Translations under genes and position numbers: made by a program | NCBI RefSeq assembly: GCF_013408245.1 | Contig: NZ_JACBYS010000001.1 | Span: 1,674,001-1,738,000, forward strand | Source of the DNA: Duganella sp. 1224 | GTDB taxonomy: Bacteria; Pseudomonadota; Gammaproteobacteria; Burkholderiales; Burkholderiaceae_D | Length of the DNA stretch: 64,000 nt | Reading direction: 5' to 3' | Shown here: positions 43,862 through 52,842 of the stretch, piece after piece | Position numbering within the stretch: position 1 is the stretch's first letter | Layout: each line of letters begins with the position of its first letter | Notes under the pieces: model-generated | What the model saw: only the letters and a program-made list of their open reading frames with translations | The model's database searches: none | Told to the model about the DNA's origin: nothing

Positions 43862-44039
43862 GTTGGGCCGTCCTGTTCGCTGATGTGCGCTCTGTGAATG
43901 GGAGTTCTAATTGTTCTGAGCCTTGTTGCGAATGTAGCCTATGCCCGGCAAAAAAGCCAGCGCTTCGGATAAGCAAAACACAACATGCCACCGTTGCCGG
44001 GGAATACTGTAGGATAGCCGCAAAAACCGGAGACCGACA

Positions 44040-44756
44040 ATGCCGCAGCCTGCAATCGTTCTTGTCCACGGCGCGCTCAACGACCATACCGTGTGGGCCG
44101 CACAACGCCGCCATTTGGCCCACCTGGACCATGCCGTCCACGCCATCGACCTGCCGGGACACGGCACCACGCCTGGCCCGGCGCTGACCAGCATCGGCGC
44201 GATGGCCGACTGGCTGCTGGCAAAACTGGACGCCGACGGCGTGCGGCACGCCGCGCTGGCGGGCCACAGCATGGGCGCCCTGATCGCGCTGGAAGCCGCC
44301 GCCAGGGCGCCGCAGCGCGTCACGCACCTGGCGCTGCTGGGGGCTGCCTTCCCGATGAAAGTCGCGGACACACTGCTGGACACCGCCCGCAACGACGAAT
44401 CGCGCGCCATCGACATGGTCACCAAGTGGTCGCACGCGCCCGGCCATGCGGACACCGAGCCGCTGCGCCAGCTGATGCGCCGCCTGGCGGCCGCCCATCC
44501 CGCGCAACTGCTGCACACCGACCTCGCCGCCTGCAACGCCTACGACCATGGCGAAGCCGCCGCCCGCGCGGTGCGCTGCCCCACCCTGTTCCTGTTCGGC
44601 GCCAGCGACGTGATGACGCCGCCCAAAGCCGCGCGCCGTCTGACGGAGGCCATGCCGCACGCCCAAACCGTCACGCTGGACGCCGGCCACGCGATGATGG
44701 CCGAACAGCCGGACGCCGTCAGCGACGCCCTCGCCGCTTTCATAGGCAGTCGATAG
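44040..44756 (+). CDS. Alpha/beta hydrolase
   Basis: 238 residues. The nucleophile is S77 in GHSMGA, the acid is the Asp of GASDVMTPP and the base is the His of DAGHAMM. VHGALNDHTVW forms the oxyanion-hole region. Small soluble esterase/hydrolase of unknown substrate. Its last 17 bases overlap the convergent BrkB/YihY gene. Confidence 0.88.
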   Translation: MPQPAIVLVHGALNDHTVWAAQRRHLAHLDHAVHAIDLPGHGTTPGPALTSIGAMADWLLAKLDADGVRHAALAGHSMGALIALEAAARAPQRVTHLALLGAAFPMKVADTLLDTARNDESRAIDMVTKWSHAPGHADTEPLRQLMRRLAAAHPAQLLHTDLAACNAYDHGEAAARAVRCPTLFLFGASDVMTPPKAARRLTEAMPHAQTVTLDAGHAMMAEQPDAVSDALAAFIGSR

Positions 44757-46113
44757 GGCCGAAGTGCGCGGCCAGGGTCTTGCCCAGGCCCGCCTCCACG
44801 GCGGTTTCCACCTCGCGCGCCAGCAGGGCCGCTTCGCGCGCGGCCTGCTGGTCGCGCTCATCGTCGCCGTCCGCCACCACGCCGGCGTTGACCGGCATGC
44901 CGGCAAACACGAACAGGCGGTAGACGTCGGCCAGCAGCAGCTTCTCGGTGTTGGCCAGGATGACCCAGTTGTCGCCGTCGCTGACCCGCTTGCCCCACTG
45001 CACGCGCGGCGGCGTGGCCACCGGCACCCGGCCGACCCAGCCCTCGGCCATCATGCGCTCCAGCAGATTGTCCATTTCGTCGAAGCCGAGGCGCGTGCGT
45101 TCGCGCATCTGGCCCGCGCTGACCAGCGCCGTATCGCCGCATTTCGAGGCCACGTACAGGACCCGCAGCACCGCCATGGCGTCGACAAACTCGCCGCCCG
45201 GCTGGGCCTCGTGCCACCAGCGCTCGTATTTCACCACCGGCAGCGCGGCCGTCAGCAAGGCGCCGAACAGGGTGATCATCCACGACACGTACACCCACAG
45301 CAGGAACAGCGGCATGGCCGCCAGCGCGCCGTAAATCTTGGAATAGGTCGGAAATTGCGTGATGAAGATGGCGAAGCCGCGCTTGGCGATTTCAAACGCC
45401 AGGCCGGCCACCAGCCCGCCCCAGGCCGCGTCGTGCCAGTCAACGTCGCGGTTGGGCACCGCCACGTACAGCAGCGTGAAGGTGGCCATGGTCAGCGCGA
45501 ACGACAGCACCGTATAAATCAGCGCGCCAAGGAACGGCACATGGCCGACCAGATCGCTGGTGGCCATGAACACCTGCGACGACATCGTCAGCGACACGCC
45601 GATGAACAAAGGGCCCAGCGTGACCAGCGCCCAATACACGAGTATCCGCTTGGTCCACGAGCGCTGGCCGCGCACGCGCCAGATGCGGTTGAACACCCGC
45701 TCGATCAGGTTCATCATCGCGATCGAGGTGAAGATCAGCGCTACCGCGCCCACCGCCGACAGCCGCGTGGCCTTGGAGGCGAACAGCGTCAGGTAATTGA
45801 GGATGGTGCTGGAGATTGTCTTCGGCATCACGCTCTGCACGAAGTAGGCTTCGAGCGAGCTGCGGAAGGTGTTAAACATCGGGAAGGTGGTGAAAATCGC
45901 CAGCGCGATGGTCAGCAGCGGCACCAGCGCGAACACGGTGGTGAAGGTCAGGCTGCCGGCCACCTGCGGCAGGCTCTCTTCCTGCAGGCGCCGGCGCGCG
46001 AACAGGAACAGGTCGCGCACCTCGGGCCAGGACAGCGACCGGACGGTCTGGATGCCGCTGCGGCAGCTGCGGAAGAGGTATAAGAAAACGGGGCGGAGAT
46101 ATTTTTCGTACAT
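44740..46113 (-). CDS. YihY/BrkB family inner membrane protein
   Basis: 457 residues. Residues 30-310 form the six-helix YihY/BrkB (formerly RNase BN) domain: AGSLTFTTVFALVPLLTIAL, and PLFLLWVYVSWMITLFGALL. The C-terminal ~150 residues are soluble, with a winged-helix-like segment (GFDEMDNLLERMMAEGWVGR) found in betaproteobacterial members. Function in the family is not settled. Its divergent neighbour wrbA starts 64 bases away. Confidence 0.88.
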   Translation of the reverse strand: MYEKYLRPVFLYLFRSCRSGIQTVRSLSWPEVRDLFLFARRRLQEESLPQVAGSLTFTTVFALVPLLTIALAIFTTFPMFNTFRSSLEAYFVQSVMPKTISSTILNYLTLFASKATRLSAVGAVALIFTSIAMMNLIERVFNRIWRVRGQRSWTKRILVYWALVTLGPLFIGVSLTMSSQVFMATSDLVGHVPFLGALIYTVLSFALTMATFTLLYVAVPNRDVDWHDAAWGGLVAGLAFEIAKRGFAIFITQFPTYSKIYGALAAMPLFLLWVYVSWMITLFGALLTAALPVVKYERWWHEAQPGGEFVDAMAVLRVLYVASKCGDTALVSAGQMRERTRLGFDEMDNLLERMMAEGWVGRVPVATPPRVQWGKRVSDGDNWVILANTEKLLLADVYRLFVFAGMPVNAGVVADGDDERDQQAAREAALLAREVETAVEAGLGKTLAAHFGPIDCL

Positions 46114-46144
46114 GGGCGCTATCGTATTACAACAGTGGCAATGA

Positions 46145-46783
<639 letters not shown>

Positions 46784-46788
46784 ACGCC

Positions 46789-47196
46789 ATGGAAACCACA
46801 CTGCAGAGGTATTTTCACCGCGGCGCCATCGGCAGCCTGGTGGCGTTGATCATCTTGTGCGTATTGTGGGAGATGGTGCTGGCGCCGCTGAAGCCGGGTG
46901 GCTCGTGGCTGGTGCTGAAGGCCGTGCCGCTGCTGCTGCCGCTGTACGGCGTCTGGAAGCGCGACATCTACACGCTGCAGTGGACCTCGATGATGATCCT
47001 GCTGTACTTCGCCGAGGGCGTGGTGCGCGGCTGGAGCGACACTGAAAACGTCTCGTCGTGGCTGGGCTGGGGCGAGGCGGCGGTGGTGTGCGTGTACTTT
47101 GTCTGCGCGGTGCTGTACCTGCGCCCCTACAAGCGCGCCGCCAAAAAGCTGGCGCGCGAGCTGCTGGACAAGGTCAAGATCAACACGGTCAAATGA
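46789..47196 (+). CDS. DUF2069 membrane protein
   Basis: 135 residues with four predicted helices (GSLVALIILCVLWEMVLAP; VLKAVPLLLPLYGVW; WTSMMILLYFAEGVVRGWSD; GEAAVVCVYFVCAVLYLRPY). The WKRDIYTLQW and YFAEGVVR stretches are typical of DUF2069, which commonly follows wrbA in this group. Function unknown. Its stop overlaps the start of the next gene (AAATGATGG). Confidence 0.88.
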   Translation: METTLQRYFHRGAIGSLVALIILCVLWEMVLAPLKPGGSWLVLKAVPLLLPLYGVWKRDIYTLQWTSMMILLYFAEGVVRGWSDTENVSSWLGWGEAAVVCVYFVCAVLYLRPYKRAAKKLARELLDKVKINTVK

Positions 47197-48599
47197 TGGC
47201 ATTCCTCACGCAATGTCGTGCCATCGTAGGCGATGAGTACGTGCTCGACGCGCCATGCGACACGGCGCCCTTCCTCACCGACTGGCGCGGACGCTTTACC
47301 GGCAAAGCGCTGGCGGTGCTGCGTCCCGGCGCGGTGGAGCAGGTGGCGGCGCTGGTGCGGGCTTGCGCGGCGCATCGCGTGGCGCTGGTGCCGCAGGGCG
47401 GCAACACCGGTCTGGTGCTGGGCAGCGTGCCCGATGCCAGCGGCGCGCAGGTGGTGCTGTCGCTGACGCGGCTCAACCGCATCCGCCACGTCGATCCGGT
47501 CAACCGCACGATGACGGTGGACGCGGGCTGCATCCTACAGCAGATCCAGGAAGCCGCCGCCGCCGAGGGCTGTCTATTTCCGCTGTCGCTGGCGGCGGAA
47601 GGCAGTTGTACCATCGGCGGCAATCTCTCCACCAACGCCGGCGGCACGGCGGTGCTGCGCTACGGGAATACGCGCGAGTTGTGCCTGGGCCTGGAGGTCG
47701 TCACGCCGCAGGGCGACATCTGGAGCGGCTTGCGCGGCCTGCGCAAGGACAATACCGGCTATGATTTGCGCGATCTGTTCATCGGCGCCGAGGGTACGCT
47801 GGGCATCATCACCGGCGCGGTGCTCAAGCTGTATCCGCAGCCGAAGGCCAGCATCACCGCGCTGGCGGCATTACCCTCGCCGGCCGCCGCGCTGCAATTG
47901 CTGGTGCTGATGCAGGACCATTGCGGCGCCAGCCTGACCGGCTTCGAGCTGATGTCGCGCTACTGTCTTGATCTGGTGGCACAGCAGTTCCCGCAGTTGC
48001 CCAAGCCCTTCGCCGCGCCGCATGCGCAGTATGTGCTGCTGGAGTTGAGCAGCAGCGAATCCGAGCGGCATGCGGTCGGGCTGCTGGAGCAGGCGATCGG
48101 CGCGGCGCTGGAGCGTGGCGTCGTTGAGGATGCGGTGGTGGCTTCGTCGGTGGCGCAGTCGGCCGGGCTGTGGCAGCTGCGCGAGCATATCCCGCTGGCG
48201 CAGGCCAAGGCCGGCAAGAACATCAAGCATGACATTTCGCTGCCGGTGTCGCGCATCGCCGACTTTATCGCCGCCACCGGGCCGCAACTGGAGGCGGCGT
48301 TTCCGGGCTGTCAGCTGGTGTGCTTCGGCCATCTGGGCGACGGCAACCTGCATTACAACGTGGCGCCGCCGGCCGGCATTTCCAACCACGCGTTCCTCGC
48401 CAATCAGGAGCAGGTCAACCGCGTGGTGCATGACAGCGTGATGTCGTTCGGCGGTTCGATTTCGGCCGAACATGGCATCGGGGCGCTGAAACGCGATGAG
48501 CTGGCGCGCTACAAGTCGCCGGTGGAACTGACTATGATGCGAGCCATCAAAGCGGCATTGGACCCGCTGGGTATCATGAATCCCGGGAAAATCCTTTGA
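47193..48599 (+). CDS. FAD-linked oxidase, GlcD/D-2-hydroxyacid dehydrogenase-like
   Basis: 468 residues (two adjacent ATG codons; the first overlaps the DUF2069 stop). VAO/PCMH-type FAD fold: VPQGGNTGLV, LSTNAGGTAVLRYGNTR and IGAEGTLGII. The C-terminal cap contains FGHLGDGNLHYN and SAEHGIGALKR, the metal and substrate region of glycolate/D-lactate/D-2-hydroxyglutarate dehydrogenases. It oxidises a 2-hydroxy acid; which one is unclear because GlcE and GlcF are not adjacent. Confidence 0.9.
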   Translation: MMAFLTQCRAIVGDEYVLDAPCDTAPFLTDWRGRFTGKALAVLRPGAVEQVAALVRACAAHRVALVPQGGNTGLVLGSVPDASGAQVVLSLTRLNRIRHVDPVNRTMTVDAGCILQQIQEAAAAEGCLFPLSLAAEGSCTIGGNLSTNAGGTAVLRYGNTRELCLGLEVVTPQGDIWSGLRGLRKDNTGYDLRDLFIGAEGTLGIITGAVLKLYPQPKASITALAALPSPAAALQLLVLMQDHCGASLTGFELMSRYCLDLVAQQFPQLPKPFAAPHAQYVLLELSSSESERHAVGLLEQAIGAALERGVVEDAVVASSVAQSAGLWQLREHIPLAQAKAGKNIKHDISLPVSRIADFIAATGPQLEAAFPGCQLVCFGHLGDGNLHYNVAPPAGISNHAFLANQEQVNRVVHDSVMSFGGSISAEHGIGALKRDELARYKSPVELTMMRAIKAALDPLGIMNPGKIL

Positions 48600-48610
48600 C
48601 CGAGGCTGAC

Positions 48611-49042
48611 ATGAAACTGCTGATTGTTGTTGTGCTGTGGGCCGCCACGGTGGTGGCGTACGCGCAAACCGTCCACAAATGCACGTTGGATGGCAAGACC
48701 AGTTACGGCGATACGCCCTGCCCGGCCGGCGCGCAGGCCGCGACGCTGGAGACGCCAACCGCGCCACCGCGCGATGCCGCCGCGGCGGGAACGTTGCGCC
48801 GCCAGCAGAAGCAGGCGGATGCGCTGGAAAAGGCACGGCTCAAGCGCGAGGAGCGGGACGAACGCGATGCGGCGCGGGCGTCGCAGGCGGCCGCCGTCCA
48901 GCGCAAGAAGTGCGACAAGCTCAAACTCAACAAACGCTGGGCCGACGAAGACGCCCGCCGCGCCACCGGCCAGGCTACCGAAGCCGCCCGCCTGCGCGCC
49001 CATCGTGCCGGCGAAGCGATGGCACTGGAGTGTCCCCGCTGA
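48611..49042 (+). CDS. Exported DUF4124-like protein
   Basis: 143 residues, ATG at 48611 with GAGG eight bases upstream; a shorter frame start is less likely. Signal peptide LLIVVVLWAATVVAYA, then the DUF4124-type box VHKCTLDGKTSYGDTPC with paired cysteines. The remainder is a charged helical region (KQADALEKARLKREERDERD). Periplasmic, role unknown. Its stop overlaps the permease start. Confidence 0.82.
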   Translation: MKLLIVVVLWAATVVAYAQTVHKCTLDGKTSYGDTPCPAGAQAATLETPTAPPRDAAAAGTLRRQQKQADALEKARLKREERDERDAARASQAAAVQRKKCDKLKLNKRWADEDARRATGQATEAARLRAHRAGEAMALECPR

Positions 49043-51681
49043 TGACCCACCACCCGCCCGATCCCGCAACCGGCCAACCGTCCGGTCCCGCCGCCGCGCC
49101 GGCCGCCGCCCCTCCGTCGGCCGCATCGATGCGGCGGCTGTCGCGCTGGCTGCTGCTGGGCGAATGGCGCGCGCATCCGGTGCGGGCGCTGGTGGCGATT
49201 GCGGCGATCGCCGTCGGCATCTCGCTCGGCTTCGCCATCCACCTGATCAACGCCGCCGCCTTCAATGAATTCTCCGCCGCCGTCAAAAGCCTGTCCGGCA
49301 TGGCCGACATCCAGGTGCGCGGCACCGAGCCGTTCTTCGACGAAGCCATCTACCCCGTCCTGGCGCAACAGGACGGCGTGACTGTCGCCTCGCCGGTGCT
49401 GGAATTCGACGCTTCCGTCCCCGGCCAGCGCACCGCGCTGAAAATCATCGGCACCGACGCCTTCCGCGCCAGCTTCATCTCGCCGGACCTGGTCGGCACG
49501 CCCGACCAGGGCAATATCAACGACACCCTCGCCGACGACGCCCTGTTCCTGTCCGCCGCCGCCCGGCAATGGCTGCAAGCGCAGGCCGGCACGGTTACGC
49601 TGCAAGTCGGCACTGGCCAGGTGAAACTGCGCGTCGCCGGCTCCCTGCCGGCCGCCCGCGCCGGCCAGCGCATCGCCGTGATGGACATCGGCGCCGCCCA
49701 ATGGCGCTTTGAAAAACTCGGCCAACTCTCGCGCATCGACCTCAAACTGCGCGATGGCGTCAACCGCGACGCCTTCAAAGCCCGGCTGGAACAGCAGTTG
49801 CAAGCCAAATACCCCGGCCGCTTCCGCGTCAACCAGCCGAATGACGAAGAACAGAACAGCCGCAACGAAGGCATGAGCCGCGCCTACCGCGTCAACCTCA
49901 CCGTGCTGGCGCTGGTGGCGCTGTTCACCGGCGCCTTCCTGGTCTTTTCCACGCAGGCGCTGTCCGTGATCCGCCGCCGCAGCCAGTTCGCGTTGCTGCG
50001 CGTATTGGGACTCGACCGCAAACACCTGCTGCGCCAGATCCTGGTCGAAGGACTGTGCCTCGGCATCGCCGGATCGGCTATCGGCATCGCCGCCGGCTAC
50101 GGCATGGCCGCCGCCGCGCTGCACTTCATGGGCGCCGACCTTGGCGCCGGCTTCTTCTCCGGCGTGCGCCCGCAAGTGCAATTCACGCCGGTCGCCGCCG
50201 CCATCTACTTCGTGCTCGGCGTGGCTGTCGCCCTGCTGGGCTGCGCCGCGCCGGCGCTGGACGCCGCCCGCGCCAAGCCGGCCATCGCCCTCAAATCCGG
50301 CACCGAGGAAGCAGCGATGGCCCGCCTGTCGCGCGCATGGCCGTCGCTGGCCTGCATGGCACTGGCCGCGCTGCTGTCGCAAGCGCCACCGGTATTCGAG
50401 CTGCCGCTGTTCGGCTACCTGTCCATCGCCCTGCTGCTGATCGGCGCCATAGGGCTGATGCCGCGGCTCGCCGCCATCGTGTTCCGCTTCGCGCACCACC
50501 GCTGGAGCGCCGCCACCGCCAACAAACCGCGCGCCTCGGCCGTCCTGACGCTCACGCTGTCGCGCCTCGCCAACGCCTCCGGCCAGGCCGGCATCGCGCT
50601 GGGTGGCGTGCTGTCCAGTTTCAGCCTGATGGTCGCCATGGCCATCATGGTGGCCAGCTTCCGCGTCTCGCTGGACGACTGGCTGCTGCACGTCCTGCCG
50701 GCCGATATCTACATTAGCACCGCCAGCGGCGGCGCCACCGCCGGCCTGAAGCCGCAGGAACAAGCCGCCATCGCCGCCCTGCCCGGCGTCGAGCACGCCG
50801 ACTTCCTCGCCACGCGTTCGATCGCGCTGGCACCCGGCCGGCCGCCCGTGACGTTGATGGCGCGCACCGTGGATGCCGCCAATCCCGGCCGCACGCTGGC
50901 CATCGTCGGCGACACGCAAACGCCGGCGCCGGGCGGGCCGCCGCCGGTCTGGGTGTCCGAAGCCATGGTCGACCTGTACGGCATGAAGGTCGGCCAGCGC
51001 ATCGAACTGCCCCTGGCCGGCGCGCCGCATGCCTTCACAGTGGCCGGCGTGTGGCGCGACTACGCCCGCCCCACTGGCACCATCCAGATGCGCCTGAGTG
51101 ACTACCGCGCCATCACCGGCGAACAGGAAGCCAGCGGCGTGTCGCTGACGCTCAAGCCAGGCAGCCGCGCCGAGGACACGCTGCAGGCACTGAAACAGCT
51201 GCCCTTCGCCGCCGCGCTGGACGCCAGCGAGCCATCCCAGATCCGCGCCATGAGCATGAAGATATTTGACCGCAGCTTCGCCATCACCTATCTGCTGGAA
51301 GCCATCGCCATCGTCATCGGCCTGTTTGGCGTGGCCGCCACCTTCTCCGCGCAAACGCTGGCGCGCGCCAAGGAATTCGGCATGCTGCGCCACGTCGGCG
51401 TCACGCGCCGGCAAGTGCTGGCCATCCTCGCCATCGAAGGCGGTTCGCTGACGGCGCTCGGCATCGCCACCGGCTTTGTACTGGGCTGGGTGATCAGCCT
51501 GATATTGGTTTTTGTCGTCAATCCGCAGTCCTTCCACTGGACCATGCAGCTGCACATGCCCTGGCCGCTGCTGACCACCGTGGCCGGGCTGCTGCTGGGC
51601 GCGGCCGCGCTCACCGCGCTGCTGGCCGGTCGCCAGGCGCTGTCCGGCGGGCCGATACGCGCCGTCAGGGAGGACTGGTAA
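49042..51681 (+). CDS. ABC transporter permease of the FtsX/MacB type
   Basis: 879 residues. Start overlaps the upstream stop (TGATG). Architecture: helix near 50-75, a large periplasmic domain, three-helix FtsX block near 290-420 (LVALFTGAFLVFSTQAL, RVLGLDRKHLLRQILVEG), a second four-helix block near 430-560, another periplasmic domain, and a final FtsX block near 750-870 (AIVIGLFGVAATFSAQTLA, RHVGVTRRQVLAILAIEGGS). This is the double-FtsX layout of permeases that work with LolD-like ATPases, often with an AttH/CrtC-like lipocalin downstream as here. No ATPase gene of that type is next to it. Confidence 0.9.
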   Translation: MTHHPPDPATGQPSGPAAAPAAAPPSAASMRRLSRWLLLGEWRAHPVRALVAIAAIAVGISLGFAIHLINAAAFNEFSAAVKSLSGMADIQVRGTEPFFDEAIYPVLAQQDGVTVASPVLEFDASVPGQRTALKIIGTDAFRASFISPDLVGTPDQGNINDTLADDALFLSAAARQWLQAQAGTVTLQVGTGQVKLRVAGSLPAARAGQRIAVMDIGAAQWRFEKLGQLSRIDLKLRDGVNRDAFKARLEQQLQAKYPGRFRVNQPNDEEQNSRNEGMSRAYRVNLTVLALVALFTGAFLVFSTQALSVIRRRSQFALLRVLGLDRKHLLRQILVEGLCLGIAGSAIGIAAGYGMAAAALHFMGADLGAGFFSGVRPQVQFTPVAAAIYFVLGVAVALLGCAAPALDAARAKPAIALKSGTEEAAMARLSRAWPSLACMALAALLSQAPPVFELPLFGYLSIALLLIGAIGLMPRLAAIVFRFAHHRWSAATANKPRASAVLTLTLSRLANASGQAGIALGGVLSSFSLMVAMAIMVASFRVSLDDWLLHVLPADIYISTASGGATAGLKPQEQAAIAALPGVEHADFLATRSIALAPGRPPVTLMARTVDAANPGRTLAIVGDTQTPAPGGPPPVWVSEAMVDLYGMKVGQRIELPLAGAPHAFTVAGVWRDYARPTGTIQMRLSDYRAITGEQEASGVSLTLKPGSRAEDTLQALKQLPFAAALDASEPSQIRAMSMKIFDRSFAITYLLEAIAIVIGLFGVAATFSAQTLARAKEFGMLRHVGVTRRQVLAILAIEGGSLTALGIATGFVLGWVISLILVFVVNPQSFHWTMQLHMPWPLLTTVAGLLLGAAALTALLAGRQALSGGPIRAVREDW

Positions 51682-52781
51682 TGTTGATGCACCTGCTACG
51701 CCGCGCCGCCGCGCGCCTGGCCATCGCCGCCTGCGCCCTGGCGCTGCCGGCGTATGCCGCCGCCCCGCAGTTCGCCACCGTCACGCCGTTGCCGCCGGGC
51801 GGCTCGCTGAGCTTCCCCAACGACTACGGTGCCCATCCCGACTTCAAGACCGAGTGGTGGTACGTCACCGGCTGGCTGAATACGCCGGACGGCAAGCCGG
51901 TCGGCTTCCAGGTCACGTTCTTCCGCAGCGCCACCGCGCACGACCGCGACAACCCGAGCCAGTTCGCGCCCCGGCAGCTGATCATCGGCCACGCCGCGCT
52001 GTCCGATCCGGCCAACGGCAAGCTGCTGCACGACCAGCGCTCGGCGCGCGAGGGCTTCGGCCTGTCCTACGCCAAGACCGGCGACACCGACGTCAAACTG
52101 GAAGACTGGCACATGCTGCGCACCGCCGACGGCAGCTACGCCGTGCACGTCGACGCCGCCCAGTTCAAATTTGACATCAGACTGCGCCCGACCCAAGCGG
52201 TCATGCCGGAAGACCAACGCGGCTTCTCGCGCAAAGGTCCGCGCCCCGGCCAGGCCAGCTATTACTACAGCGAGCCGCACCTGCAAGTTAGCGGAAATAT
52301 CACCCGCAACGGCAAGCCGACCGCGATCACCGGCGCCGCATGGCTGGACCACGAGTGGTTCAGCGAGTACGTCGATCCGGAGGGCGATGGGTGGGACTGG
52401 ATCGGCGCCAATCTGGACGACGGCGGCGCCCTGATGGCATTCCAGATCCGAAGCAAGACAGGTGCTAAACTATGGGCGCACGCGACATGGCGCGATGCAT
52501 CCGGTAAGATCACGCAGTTTGAGCGCGACCAGGTCCAGTTCACGCCACAGCGGAAGTGGCGCTCGCCGCGCACCAACGCCGAGTACCCGGTCGCCACCCG
52601 CCTGAGCACCGGCGGCACGGTGTGGGACGTGGTGCCGCTGCAGGACGATCAGGAACTCGATTCGCGCCGCTCGGTGGGCGCGGTGTACTGGGAAGGCGCG
52701 GTCACGCTAAACCGTGACGGCAAGCGGGCCGGCCGCGCCTATCTTGAATTGACCGGCTATGTCAGCGCCATGAAACTGTAA
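51681..52781 (+). CDS. AttH/CrtC-like lipocalin-fold periplasmic protein
   Basis: 366 residues with a signal peptide (LAIAACALALPAYAAA). The TEWWYVTGWL motif, LIIGHAALSD, and TGAAWLDHEWFS match the AttH / carotenoid 1,2-hydratase (CrtC) family. It is unlikely to be a carotenoid enzyme, as no carotenoid genes are present; AttH-type proteins accompany FtsX-type ABC permeases and may bind an exported lipid. The ATG shares one base with the permease stop. Confidence 0.88.
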   Translation: MLMHLLRRAAARLAIAACALALPAYAAAPQFATVTPLPPGGSLSFPNDYGAHPDFKTEWWYVTGWLNTPDGKPVGFQVTFFRSATAHDRDNPSQFAPRQLIIGHAALSDPANGKLLHDQRSAREGFGLSYAKTGDTDVKLEDWHMLRTADGSYAVHVDAAQFKFDIRLRPTQAVMPEDQRGFSRKGPRPGQASYYYSEPHLQVSGNITRNGKPTAITGAAWLDHEWFSEYVDPEGDGWDWIGANLDDGGALMAFQIRSKTGAKLWAHATWRDASGKITQFERDQVQFTPQRKWRSPRTNAEYPVATRLSTGGTVWDVVPLQDDQELDSRRSVGAVYWEGAVTLNRDGKRAGRAYLELTGYVSAMKL

Positions 52782-52842
52782 GCACAATAAACAGCAGCAC
52801 CAACCGTCACCACAAGCATATTCACGTAACAGCAGCCACACA

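Noticed and set aside
48703..51555. 950-codon minus-strand frame opposite the FtsX-type permease
   Set aside because: Low-complexity, Gly/His/Gln-rich shadow; the plus strand has a signal of membrane helices and coupled starts.
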